The notes beneath the pieces are model-generated. The model ran no database searches. It was not told where the DNA came from and saw only the letters and a list, made by a program, of their open reading frames with translations. From positions 1 through 64,000 of the forward strand of contig NC_082413.1 of NCBI RefSeq assembly GCF_004011695.2: a DNA stretch of 64,000 nucleotides, in the 5' to 3' direction. A program made the position numbers and the translations under genes. This stretch comes from Ascochyta rabiei (taxonomy: Eukaryota; Ascomycota; Dothideomycetes; Pleosporales; Didymellaceae). Positions 21,610 to 33,414 of this stretch are shown piece after piece (positions within the stretch are counted from its first letter, which is position 1; each line of letters starts with the position of its first letter).

Positions 21610-22299
21610 TAGTAAGATTAGCTACGCTAGTTTGTTACTAGATAGATAAGAAAAGAAAAGACTATAGAGATAAAGAGATAAAGCTTCTTACTATACTAAG
21701 TATAGAAAGTCTATATAGATAAGTAGTAGAAGAAAAGCGTTTTATAGTTTATTTACTAGTTAAGCTAGCTTTTACTTACTTTCTATTCTTTATTTACTAT
21801 ACTTAGTTTATACTTACTTTCTATTCTTTATTTACTATACTTAGCTTATACTTACTAGTTCTATCTCTAAAGCAAAGAGACATCTCTTATTATAAGTAGA
21901 ATAGAAAGATTTTACTCTTACTTTTCTAGTACTATATAAGTAACTTCTTTTTTTACTATATAGAAAGAATTATAAGATAGTACTATAAAGTAAGAAAAGA
22001 AAGTAGTATTAACTAGTAGAAAAATACTAAGATAAAGAGAGTAGAGATCTAGTAGTAGTAAGGTAGATATGCTATAGAGTAGCTTTTCTACCTACTTTAC
22101 TAAAGTTAATAGCTAGTAGCTACTCTTCTTCTGCTTAAAAAGAAGTAGAGAGTAAAGATTATAGAGTAGAGTATAGAGTATATATTAATAAAGCTAACTA
22201 CTAGAATAGCATTCCCTTCTAAAGAGAATAGAGAAGATAAAATACATATATATATTTTACTATTTAGAAGCTACTATAGTAGAGGGAAAAGTAGAGCTT
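21610..22299. other. TA-rich 3' flank of TLH3
   Basis: Same TA-rich style as 18257-19742, with which it was contiguous before element A inserted. It contains a duplicated stretch, gcttatacttact-type words around 21800-21860. No gene is recognised. It may be the 3' untranslated region and flank of TLH3. Confidence 0.55.
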
Positions 22300-25200
22300 T
22301 TAAGTATAGAAGATAGATTTTAAGCTTTCTAAAGTGGTTTCTTCTATAATAGTAGCTAGATTGCTAGATACTACGCTAGTAGAACTAGTAGTAGATTTAC
22401 TCTCTACTTCTTTTATATCTTTTTCTAGGTCTAGTAGTGTAACTTCTAGTAGAATCTTATAAAGGAAAAGAACCTTCTTAGTATCTACTTCTACTACTTT
22501 ACTTAGTAGCTCTACTATTATAAAGTCTTCTTTAGTAGTATAGCTAGTATCTTTTAAATAGTCTTCTTTAAGCTTAGATAGTGTTTCTAAGCTAGAAATA
22601 GGGATATCTCTCTTAATTAGTTCTTGTAGAAATACTATATAGTTAACTATTATATCTCTATATAAGTAAGTAGCTTTACTCTTAGAGTAGCAGATAAACT
22701 TAGGTAAATAGCAATAGTAGCATACTAAGTTAGGTGGTATAATACCTCTATTATTAATAGGTGTTTTTATAACTTTAAAGATGGATCTTACTCTATTCTC
22801 TAAGCTACTTTTATAGTTAGAGCGATCCTCTAAAGAGTGTGTGCTATAGCTAGTATACTTATATCTAAAGAAGCAGTTAATACAAAATTTAGTAGTAAAA
22901 TCTTCTATTTTTTCTATTATTTTAACTTTTAAGGTCTCTACTAGAATAGAGTTGCTAGTTAGGCTTTCTTTAGCTTTTTCTAGACTTTTACTTCTTTTTA
23001 AACAACTAATACACTTAGCTACTTCTAGAGAGCAAGTTAGCTCTTGCTTATCTTCTAGATATTCTTCTAGTATTCTTCTATTACAAGTTCTATCTAGTAG
23101 AAACTCTATTAACTTGTTATTATCTATTACTTTAAACTCTTCTAACGTAGTTATACTACTAGCGTTAATAGAAGTCTCTACTAATCTATCTTTTATAGTA
23201 CAAGGATAAATTAGAAAAGCTTTGCCTTCTTTTAACAATCTAGCTACTCTACCTATACCTTGTATAGTATTAATAAAGCTATTATAGATATAGATAAAGA
23301 GAATACTCTTAATAAAAGGATAATCTATCCCTACTATTAAAGCGCTAGTAGCTACTATGCTAGTATAAGTACTATTATTACTATCTAGAAATAAGCTTAG
23401 ATTTTTCTCTAGTAGCACTTTTTCTTCTAGATCTATAGTGCTATAGTAGTAAGGTATAGCAAACGCCTTAGCTACCCTTCTAGCTTCTTCTTTTGTTCTA
23501 GTATACAGAATTATCTTCTCTTTACTTTTTAAAGACTTTACTTCTTCTATTAGAATACTTCTAGCTATCTCTATAGGCTTATTACTTTCTATAGGTATGT
23601 AGCTTATATTATCTCTAGTAGTAGACTCTTTTATAGTATAGGGCTTATAGATACTAAACTTTAACTCTAATAGATTAAGTAAGCTACTAGGTAGCGTAGC
23701 GCTTATAAATACTAGATTAAACTCTAGATTAAGAATCTTATTAATACTTTCTAGCCTAGGCCTAAAGCTTTCTTCTAGTAGCAGTAAGTGTGCTTCTTCT
23801 AAGAAGATAGTAGTAGATACTCTATCTATCTTAAGACTATACAAGTAGCTTTAAAAGCTAACCTCTAGTAATAAATCTATAGATATAAACAGTGGATTTG
23901 CTTTTATCTCTTTAGTATCTAGCGTATCTAGATTACTAGCATCTATTAGCATGCTATTAAGCTTTAAGCTTCTAGATCTATTATAAAGGTCTTTTAGTAA
24001 GCTTATTCTAGGTACTACTACTATATACTTTCTATTAGAATATAAGTAGCTAGGTAGAAAGAAGAGATTGGATTTTCCTCCTCCTGTTTTAGATATATAG
24101 GTTAAGAAAGGAGTAGAATCTATTATCTCTTTAATAGCTTCTTCTTGCCTAGGGCTTTTAAAGTCTTCTATTTCTATATTTATACTTTTATATAGCTCTT
24201 TTAAGCTCTCTAGTAAAGTCTTTCTTCTACTACTTATAGCTAAGTTAGTTAAGCTTCTAAGTTTAATATTCTCTCTAATAATCTTTTCTCTCTCTTCTAG
24301 ACTTATACTATTACTACTATGAGTTTTAGTAATAATACCTTCTAAATAGTTTAGCTTTTTAAGCTTAGCGCTTATAGGGCTAGTTAAGTCTATACTAGAC
24401 TTTCTTTTACTAGGACTACTAGGTAGAATAGGTAAAGTGCTAGTTAGACTAGTCTTTTCTTTTTCTATATCTCTATTTATAATAGCTTCTATTTTCTTAC
24501 TATAGCTACTAGAAGGTATTTCTCTAGCAGAAGAGCTTTTGGAAAAGATATCTTCTTCTTCTTCTTCTTCTTCTTCTTCTTCTTTATTAAAGTCTAAGCT
24601 AGGTAGAATACTACTATTAAGACTTATAGTAGTGTTTCTATTTAATAGCGCTTCTCTTTCTCTATTAGTAGTAAGATCTTTTATATAGTTAATATTACTA
24701 CTAAGAATACTAGAGCTAGTTCTAAAAGAAGGCCTAGCTAGATCTAGTTTATCTTCTAGTAGTACCTCTTTACTTTTACTAGAGTTAGCATCTTCTTTTT
24801 CTTTACTAGTGCTACTGCTACTATTCTCTTCTATAGTAGAGGTAACTAGATTCTCTTTATCTCTATTAAGTTCTTCTAGAAGAAGACTATCTTCTATATC
24901 TAGACTATAGTTACTACTAGAGTCTTCTTCTAGAATAGCATCTTCTTCTATAGCTAAGTTACTATTACTACTAAGATTATCTTCTATAGATCTATTCTCT
25001 TTAGTAGTAGAAGCACTAGCGCTAGAGCTACTACTACTTCTAAAAGTACTAGTAGGTATTCTTTCACTTATTCTATTATCCTTACTACTTTTACTAGTGC
25101 TAGTAGTATAGACTAGAGGCTTTTTTACTTCTTTACTTCTACTAGAAGCTAGGCTTTTACTCTTATAGTTTTCTACTAGGTTTAGAATAGTACTATACTT

Positions 25201-26380
25201 ATTCTCTTCTTCTACACTCTTTTTCTTACTAGCACTAGTAGTAGCTATAGAAGTACTAGGTATATAATTAGCACTAGTAAAGCTATTACTAGAGTCTAAG
25301 CTATTGCTTCTACTATTCCTTCTACTATTATTCTTACTAGTAGTAGTAGCCTCTAGTCTAGTAGTAAAGATAGGATATAGACTAGAAGTACCTTCTTTAG
25401 TGCTTTTATTAATCTTATATAGACTTCTTCTATTTCTTATCCTATAAACTCTAGTACTATTATCTTCTTCTAAGCTAGCGTTATCTGCTAAGCTACTAGT
25501 AGTACTATTACTAGAGATATCTATTATATCTTCTTCTTTACTAGGTAGCGTATCTACTCTAGTATAATGCTTCTTATTAATAGGCTTTTTTAGTATAACT
25601 ACTTTAGGGCTACTAGTAGTAAGAGCCTCTTCTTTTCTAGAACTAGAGCTAGAGCTAGAGCTAGAACTAGAGCTATTAATTATAAACTTCTTTCTCTTAC
25701 TTATAGTAGTAGGAGGTCTGCTCTTCTCTCTACTAGAGCTACTACTAGAGCTACTACTACTACTTTCTCTTCTTATAGTATCTTTACTAGAAGTATTATT
25801 ATATACTTTATCTAATATATCCTGTGTACTTGTACTATAGTTAAAGTTATCTTTTAAAGTAGTATGGTTATTAAAGTCTATACTACTATAGCTTACCTCC
25901 TCTTCTCTATTACTACTAGAAGAAGGTGCTTTACTAGAGCTTATAATGTTTATATCTTCTATTAACTCTTCTATACTCTTAGCTTCTTCTCTTCTAATAG
26001 GCTTTACGCTAGGTAGAATAGAGTCTTCCAGCCTAGTAGCTATAGCGTTAAAGACTACTAGCTTCTTATCTATAGTTCTACTACTAAGCTCTAGAAAGTT
26101 AAAGATTCTAGTAGTAAAATCTATAGACTTTTGCTCTAGGCTACTAGTTTTACTAGCTAGGATATTACTATCTCTAGCATAGTTACCTAGTGCTACTTTA
26201 GTAGAGTGATTAAACAGTATATCCTCTATATTATTCTCTTCCTCCTCTTCTTCTAGTATACCTTCTAGATCTATATTTAATCTATTAATAATAATATACT
26301 TTATAGCTTGTCTATAAGTAGAGATAGAGAGCTTTATACCTAGAAACTCTAGGCTTTTAATACTAAGTAGATTAGAGATA

Positions 26381-28244
26381 ACGTACCCCACGGACGAGCC
26401 GGTCACCGGACAAGTCGGTCACTTTTGCCAAGCCCCTACCAAACTCCACCCCATTATAACCTAAAACAACCTAAATTAACACTGCAAACTGCAGTACAGT
26501 CTGTAATATTATTTAGAAACTACTTCTACCTCTTTCTTACACGTTCGCGCGTTATGTCCAGTCTTACTGCACCATCCACAGCGCCTTTAGGAAGGCTCAC
26601 CCACTTCAGCACGCACCTGCTTCTTTGCCTTCTTACCATTACAACGCGCCCTAAACTCTTTTAGGGCTGTTAATTACTAGCCCTCTTTAACTACTAGAGT
26701 ACCTTCTTTCTTAACCTGCTTTCTTTTGTGTAATTTTTGTTGTGTGGCTGCCTTATTAGCAGCTCAAAGCTCAGCAATCTCCTGTTGCGCTAACACTAGC
26801 TTGTGCGCAATTATAGCTGCCCCCTTTAAGACCTTCTTAAACGCTTTAACTATAGAGGTAGGCGAGCTATCTATATACCTCTGAATCCTTGTCTTCACAA
26901 GCGTTGATTGCGACCCTAGTTCAAGGGTGTTGCTTGGGGTTTGCGACTGCCAGAGCTCGTTGTTAACGGGTAGTGGTGGTGATGGCGTGCGCAGCTTCAC
27001 ATCAAGGCTGCTTATGACCTGTTGTGGGTCAAACAGGACCGGTCCAGCGCCTCAGAACCCTCCCTAGATATTCCTAGAAGTAATTGCAGCGTTGTAGGCG
27101 CGTATAAAGCATAGTAGGAACTCTGTCTTTATAATGTAGTTAATCTAGTTGCGTATAAGTATTTTGGCTTAGCGCCTATACGCCTTCTTTAAAGCAGTAA
27201 AATAAGCCACATTAAGAGGCTGTGTAAGGTGTAATAAGTAGAAAGGCAAGCAAAGAGCAATTATCTTGCTATCCTTGCAGTACTGCTGGAATTTAAGAGA
27301 GTTGTGGCTCTTATAACTATTAATAATAAGCAAACAGTAGGTGCTAACAGTACGCTCCTTTGTATGCCTGTCAAAGTGGCTTATCCAGTCCAGACTAAGC
27401 TTGTTAGTAGTCCAGCCGTTATCAGAGACTCCAATAACCCAGTCTTAAGGCAGATCCTCTTCTTTGTACCAGGCAGAGAGGTAGTGGTAGGCCTTAAAGA
27501 TAAGGAAGGCAGGAATGGCCTATCCTTTGGCATTGATGCCTACTATAGCCGTAGCCCACTCCCGGTTGCCTGGTTAGACAGCCTTTGGCCGACCTCGTCG
27601 TTCTGAAGCTGTAACAACTGCTCCTAGGGAGATCTGGCCTATTATAAAGCCTGTCTTGTTAAAGTTGTACGTGTCTTTATCCTAGATGCTATACTTAGCT
27701 TTAGTGTTAGCTACTAGGCTAAACTAGCTCTATAGAACCTTAGGATCCTTACAGAGGGCTCTCTTGTAGTTGTACTTGCAATTAAACTTGACTATAAGCT
27801 CTAGGTGCCGCTTAACAAACGTACTAGGCCAGTTTGCGCTAACAGGACCTAGATTACGCTCAGCGCGCAAAGAATTGGCCATAGTAGCCACATCTAAGAG
27901 CTGAGGGGAAAACCCTTGCACGTCTAGCTCAAGAACATGTTCAAAAATCACCTTCTCCTTGTTGTTGTCTAGCTTCTGCAAGTTAGCTATAGAATTAGTG
28001 CGTGAAGGTTGTCCTGCGTGTTGGTTACTTAGTGTTGTTTGAGAGACTCTGTAGATAGCTGCAGCGCGTTGCTAAGAGAGTGTTGCGTCTTGTTTAAGAG
28101 CCTGAAGCGCAAGCTGTATCTGAGCTTCTTTTAACGCGTCTGAATAGTGTTGTTAAGAAGGCATTAGTATGTGAAGGGTAGTTTGGTAGGGGCTTGGCAA
28201 AAGTGACCGACTTGTCTGGTGACCGGCTCGTCCGTGGGGTACGT
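26381..28244 (-). mobile_element. Fot1/pogo element B (1,864 bp) inserted in TLH3
   Basis: TA duplications at 26379-26380 and 28245-28246. The inverted repeats begin ACGTACCCCACGGACGAG and contain two copies of a box ending CCGGTCAC/TCGGTCAC. Excision of the element plus one TA joins TLH3 as ...AAA GAT ATC TCT..., exactly in frame. The transposase lies on the minus strand (28164-26509, 552 codons in one phase) with RIP stops; NSLRAERNLGPVS and KYNYKRALCK match element A. The ends and much of the interior are less mutated than the surrounding TLH3 sequence, so insertion is younger than the TA-enrichment of its target. Confidence 0.93.
26509..28164 (-). pseudogene. Pogo/Fot1 transposase relic (element B)
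   Basis: A 552-codon minus-strand frame from ATG at 28164 to TAA at 26509. The fourth codon is already a stop (ATG CCT TCT TAA), followed by further TAG and TAA stops. A clean 83-codon stretch (27981-27730) shows the DNA-binding region with ATMANSLRAERN, WPSTFVKRH and KYNYKRALCKD. The C-terminal stretch 27000-26764 is also open and ends in an AHKLVLAQQEIAEL helix, as in element A. Non-functional. Confidence 0.8.
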
Positions 28245-30531
28245 TATCTTTACTAGTAATAAGCTTATTATTAACTTCTAGTAAATAAGGACTAGCTTTC
28301 TTTATATTAAACACCTTAAAGTTTAGGTAGTTATAGAAAGGTATGCCTAAAGTTATATATACTTTTAGTAGGTAGCTAAACTTAGGGCTAAAGAACCTAA
28401 CTATGTTATTATCTCTATTAGTAATACTATTAGACTTGCTATAGCTAGTCTCTACTTTTATTAGCTTAGTAATGCTATCTATATATAGGTTTCTAGAGCC
28501 TAGCTCTAGGCTATTAGTATACTTTAGTAACTCTACCTCTGTGCCTCTAATAGGGCAAGCTGCTAGTAGATAGAAAGCTAGACCTAGTAGCTTAATAAAC
28601 TCTTGCCTATCTTTTAGATATTTTCTTATATTATAGATATTAAAATCTATACTAGTGCTAGTAATGCTATTAATAAAGAACTTAGAGAAGATAGAGCTAG
28701 TATCTTCTAGTCTTTTAATTAGGTAGAAGCTATAGTCTTTTAGGTTATAGTCTCTATTGTTAGTACTATCTTCTAGAAAGCTATAGGTAGGACTAGTATC
28801 TACTACACTATCTTCTATCTTGTTAAAGTCTAGATCTAGATTACTAGGATTAAGATAAAGAATTCTAGAGAATAGAAACTCTTCTAAGGTATCTTCTATA
28901 TAGACAAAGAACTTCTTAAGCTTCTTAATATCTACTTCTAGACTATTATCTACTATAAAGAGATTGCTACTAATATCTCTTATTCTAGGCTTAGTTAGCG
29001 TGTTAGTAGCTATAGCTCTAGTATAAGCTCTTAAAGAGGTTAATTCTTTAAAGCTATTACTAGAGTTAAATGTTAAATTTCTACTATAGTAGTCTAGAAA
29101 GACCTCTTCTAAGCTAGTAGAATTACTACTAGTAGTTAACTTATTATATCTACTATTAACTATAGCTATAGAGAATAGCCTAAGAGAATAGATTAGATAA
29201 GAGCAATCTTGCTCTATGCTAATAGCTGCCTTGGTAACTCTTTTATTTAGATCTATACTTTTAATAGCTAGAAAAGTAATAATAGCACTATTAAAGCTAG
29301 GGTATTCTTCTAGGTTATCTTGTGCTAGAGGCTGCTCTAGCAGCGTATCTACTATAGCTATTAAATACTCTTTACTTCTAGCAACTAGCGTAGTAAATAG
29401 AGTATCTAGTATACTATCTTCTAGGTTTTCTTTACTAGCTTCTAGAAAGTCTTTTATATTCTCTACTATAGTAGCTACTAGCTCTTCTACTAGAGAGGGT
29501 ACAATAGGTTGCTTACTAGTAGTAGACTTATCTCTAGCTCTTTCTCTAATAACTCTATATAGATAGACTATAAATAGACTAAAATTCTTATAGTACTTTC
29601 TTTTCACATCCTTACTAGAGAGTAGGCTAAAGTCTTTTAGATTCTTCTCTTTATTAGTAGCTAGTACCTCTGTTTGTAGCTGCTGCCTAAGCCTTCTATT
29701 TAGCTTCTCTACTAGAGGTTCTATAGAGTATAGAGTCTCTTCTACTAGCTTAAGTAGATTGTATTCTACTCTCTCTTCTGTAGTAGTGCTCTTCTTTATA
29801 GGAATAGTAACTAGCTTAAGTAAGCTATTAAGATTCTTATTATTAAGAAAGAGATAGAACTTAGTTTTACGTATAGTAGAAGGTATCTCTTTATTCTCTA
29901 ATAAAGTAAAGCTTAGATTAGTAGCATTAGTAAACGCTTCTAGCTCTTCTCTATAGCTATTAATAAGGCTGTTAGAAGTACTAAGAGTAGTAGTAGTAAT
30001 AGTAGGCTCTATAGCGCTAGTAGTACTACTATTATCTTTTATAATAAAGTAGTTTAATAAATCTTTCTTCTTAAATAGACTTTGTATCTTAATATTACTT
30101 TTATAGAAGGTCTTTTTACTACTAGTAAAAGGTATTTCTTTCTCTTTTCTATGCTTTTCTAAGTGTAGGTATAAGCTTTTAGTAGTACTAAAGAGACTAT
30201 TACATTCTTTAACTAGGCATAGATAACCTTCTTCTATAAGCTTTAGTTCTTTAAAGAAATACTTATAGTTCTCTATAGAGTGTAGACTATTAATATTAGC
30301 TATAGAATAGTCTTTAATATCTTCTAAAAACCTTTTTACTTCTCTATCTTTAAAAGAAATTCTATGCTGCTTTATAAGATGCTGCTTAGTTATTTCTACT
30401 ATATTGGTACTTTTATTACTATTAATACTAGTTAGGCAGCTACTATTAGAGCAGAATAGAAGCCCTAGATCTTTAGAGTAAGATAAGTTATAGCCTAGCT
30501 CTATAGTAGGAGTATAGTTAGAGGTAGACAT

Positions 30532-31355
30532 AGTAGTATACTTAGCTAGTTAAATAGAGTTCTTTTATAGTATTTCTATAGGTATATTAGTAGGCTTCTA
30601 GTAGAAGATGTAGCTAAGGGTAGAAATAGAGAATACTTACTTTTATAGTATTTAGTAATAGATATAGAAGGTAGAGGTCTGTAGATAGAATAGTATAGTA
30701 AAGAGTAAAGTAGAGAGTAGAGTAGAGAAGGATAGTAAAGAGAAGAAAGAAGTGTTTATATAGATAGCTAGCTCTAGCTATTAGTAAGTCTAATTAGCGT
30801 TTAGTTACTAGAGAATTACCTTTATTCTTAATTCTACTACTAGTAATTAAGAATTAAACAAAGAGGAATTATTTAATTCTTCATTATTCTACTAGTAAGT
30901 AGAAATAAATAAAAGAAGAATTAGTTAATTCTTAATTACTGCTAGAATAATTAAGATTTAATTAAAGACGATTTAGTTGATTCTTAATGATTCTACTAGT
31001 AATTAGGATTTAATAATTAAAGAATTAGTTAATTCTTAATTACTGCTAGAACAATTGAGAATTTAGTAAAGAAGAATTAGTTAATTCTTAATTATTCTCC
31101 TACTAATTAAGGATTAAGTAAAGAAGAATTTATTAATTGTTAATTTTAGTATAGTAAATAGAAGACTACTAGTTAAGACGTAATAGAAAAGAAGATAATA
31201 TAAAAGTAGAGAAACTCTCTTTCTATTTTATACTACTACACTACTATCTACTCTTCTATAACCCTAACTACTTATACTAAGGTACTAAGTAAAATACTAA
31301 AGGTAAGAATTCTATATACTACTATCTTCTAGAAGCTAACTTCTATCTTTTCTAG
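30532..31355. promoter_or_regulatory. Divergent region between TLH3 and the 185-aa gene, with an AATTA-rich repeat
   Basis: About 820 bp between two divergent start codons. Bases about 30815-31145 hold four to five degenerate copies of a roughly 60-bp unit built on gaattagttaattcttaatta and tctactagtaatta. The paralogous region 56550-57371 keeps the same layout with its own copies at about 56850-57170. The conservation of spacing and repeats between two divergent pairs suggests a shared bidirectional control region, which is inference. Confidence 0.5.
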
Positions 31356-32019
31356 ATGTCTAGCATTAAGACGAGCTATAAGAATCTTAACTATAGTACT
31401 ACTATAGCTAGAAGATTTCTTAAAGAAAATCTTAGCTCTTTAGCTTTAACTTCTACCTATCTACTAGGAAAGAATGTTTATAATATAAGAGACAAAGCTA
31501 GTAATAAGGTAGTAGGCTTTCTAGGCTACCTAGTTAGCTATAGCAAGCTACCTAGCTTAGTAAACTATATTTATAAGAAAGGTATAGTAGTATAATCTTA
31601 TAGTAGAAGTATCTATGCTAATAGCAGACGCTAGGCTTAGAACTAGGCTATACTAGGTTCTTTATTATTATAGTAAACTCTTTTAAGAAAGAAGAATACT
31701 ATATTACCTACTATAATACTAGAGTAGAAGATAAAGTTACTCTAGTTACTAGTAAAGAGTTCTTAGAAGAGTACGTTAGTAATAGACTCTATACTATTCT
31801 AGAGCTAGATAATAGGTATGTCTCTATGCTAGTATAGTAACTATAGTAGCTAATAAGTCTAGCCCTTCCTTCTTTAGTAGAGAAACACTAGAGTACCTAG
31901 AGAATTTAAAAGAGAAAGAAGAAGAAGAAGAAGAGAAAGAAGAAAGTACTACTAGTGTTACTAGTTCTACTAGCTCTACTAGTATAGAAGAAGAAGAAGA
32001 TCTTTTTATAGACTATTAA
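31356..32019 (+). CDS. Small three-exon gene divergent from TLH3 (185 aa), copy 1
   Basis: I propose exons 31356-31581, 31641-31815 and 31863-32019 (558 nt, 185 aa plus TAA). Intron 1 (59 nt) has GTATAG, CTAAT 18 nt before the acceptor, and TTAG. Intron 2 (47 nt) has GTATGT, CTAAT and CTAG. Both junctions keep the frame. The unspliced first frame ends after 79 aa. The product is basic at the N-terminus (SYKNLNYSTTIARRFLKE), has a central Tyr/Ile/Val-rich domain, and ends in an acidic Glu-run and Ser/Thr tail (IEEEEDLFIDY). It has no Trp and no Gln, like its neighbour TLH3. The family is not recognised. The paralogue at 57372 supports the model: exon differences are few and mostly conservative, the exon 3 length change is one codon, while intron 1 differs by one nucleotide. 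Confidence 0.7.
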
Positions 32020-32912
32020 ATGCTATAGCTCTATTTTAAGTAGAAGTCCTTTAAGGTTAAAATTAGTTCTAGAATCTTATCTACTTTTTAAAAAGAATAA
32101 ACTAAGAAAAAAGAAATGTCTCTAGCTATAGTATAGGTATATAAATAGAAATAAGATAGAATAAAGATTAGTTAATGCTATTACCTTTATAAAAGGATTG
32201 TTAGTTCTTCTCTTTAGTTACTGTATAAATAGAGAGTTACTAGCTATTGCTAGTAAAGAATAGTCTTAGAAGAATGCTTTTCTCTATATTATACTTTGTC
32301 TTTATCTATTAAAAGAGCCTCTACCTATATACTAGATAGAAAAGATAGAGAATTCTCTTTTCCTATTTCTATATCTTAAGGGTACTTATTACTATGAGCT
32401 ATATAGAGAAATAGAAAGAATTAACGCTAGTTATTCTTATAGATACTAAGTATAAGAAGTAAGAGTTATTCTCTCTAGATATTCTCCCTAGGTATTCTCT
32501 CTAGTTATTCTATCTACTTATTATCTATAACGGATAGAAAGCTAGTTCTTCTCTCTAATAATCTCTACTAGATATTACTTTCTAGAACTACTATCTCTAC
32601 TACCCTAGGATAGGCTATAACAGCTAGAAAAGAAGAAAGAAAAGAAGAAGAAAAAGAAGAAAAGAATAAAAAACTAACTACTTATTCTAAAGCGCTAGTT
32701 GTTCTTTTAGATAGGTTAATAGAGTATAATACCTAGTAAATAGCTAGTAGATAGCTATTAGCTATAGTGTTTATAGCTATAGAGATAGTAGAATAACTAA
32801 AAGATAGTTATAGATACTAATAAAATGTTATTAACTATTTTATTATCTTCTAAATAAGCTACTAGAAGAGACTAGATCTAGTAGAGATATAGTAAAAGAA
32901 GCTAAAGCTTAA
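32020..32912. other. TA-rich flank, no gene recognised
   Basis: Sequence rich in gaaagaag, agttattc and ctctag words, with repeated ctagttattctctctag-type units around 32430-32600. Stops occur in all frames. Related sequence follows the paralogous small gene (58032-58437), where the shared words are aaccgctagttattcc and ctctagttattac. Confidence 0.5.
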
Positions 32913-33185
32913 GAAATTTCTAGATATCCTAAAAAAGTAGACATCTAGAAATTTCTAGACAACCTAAAGAAGTAGATATCTAGAAATTTCTAGATAACCT
33001 AAAAAAGCAGACATCTAGAAGTTTCTAGATAACCTAAAGGAGAAGATATCTAGAAATTTCTAGATATCCTAAAAAAAAAAAAGACATCTAGAAATTTTCT
33101 AGATACGTTACAATAGGCTAGAAATAGCAAGAAGAGAAGAAAAAACAAAAAAGTTTCTAGATATCCTAAATTTCTAGATATCCTG
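32913..33185. repeat. 35-bp tandem repeat
   Basis: At least six units of about 35 bp on the pattern agaaatttctagatatccta followed by aaaaagtagacatct, then two shorter partial units ending at about 33185. The core tctagaaatttctaga is palindromic. One unit is lengthened by a poly-A run (33070-33081). The array ends directly at the shared terminal word ctggataagctgttaggg (33186-33203). Confidence 0.85.
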
Positions 33186-33203
33186 CTGGATAAGCTGTTA
33201 GGG
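33186..33203. repeat. Shared border word ending in TTAGGG
   Basis: The 18-bp sequence ctggataagctgttaggg occurs here and at 58438-58455. In both places it closes the TA-rich block that begins with the TLH3-type gene pair, and the sequences to its right are unrelated. It ends in the telomere unit TTAGGG. I read it as the right edge of a duplicated unit or element. Confidence 0.55.
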
Positions 33204-33414
33204 CTGTAAATTAGATATAACGTGCAACTTGGTGCGCTAATTAACATACTTAAGTTTTAGACAAATTAGCCTTAGGGAACCTAACAACACTAGCCTCTAA
33301 ATGTAACAAAATAGAGCCTGTGTTCTTAGAAATACGCCTACGCCCTAAATATCTCAGCCCTAATAAAAAGGATCCCCTAACGATATTCAGGGCTCTATGT
33401 CGTTACCGCCCTAG

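Larger units (their letters stand above)
22300..30531 (-). pseudogene. TLH3: tryptophan-free recombinase-helicase gene, split by a pogo element and one nonsense codon
   Basis: Removing element B and one TA leaves a single frame of 2,121 codons from ATG at 30531 to a stop at 22300, with one internal TAA (23851-23853, at a probable Gln). N-terminus: two C2H2-like fingers (FCSNSSC...HLIKQHR; LCLVKEC...HLEKHR). Recombinase pattern: RGTE (Arg at 28546-28548), a Lys in YSKS, TYRQAI (Arg at 26311-26313), NHSTKVALGNYARD (Tyr at 26179-26181). Then a long Ser/Glu-rich spacer (poly-Ser and poly-Glu runs), Walker A-like TGGGKS (near 24075), EEAH, FISATLP, VATSALIVGIDYP, QGIGRVAR, and Cys pairs CISC, CINC, CYYC. 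No Trp was found in any of the three segments, and about 18 Gln in total. Codons are extremely TA-rich, yet the frame was kept until the transposon hit. Same family and orientation as TLH1 and TLH2, but highly diverged. Confidence 0.87.
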
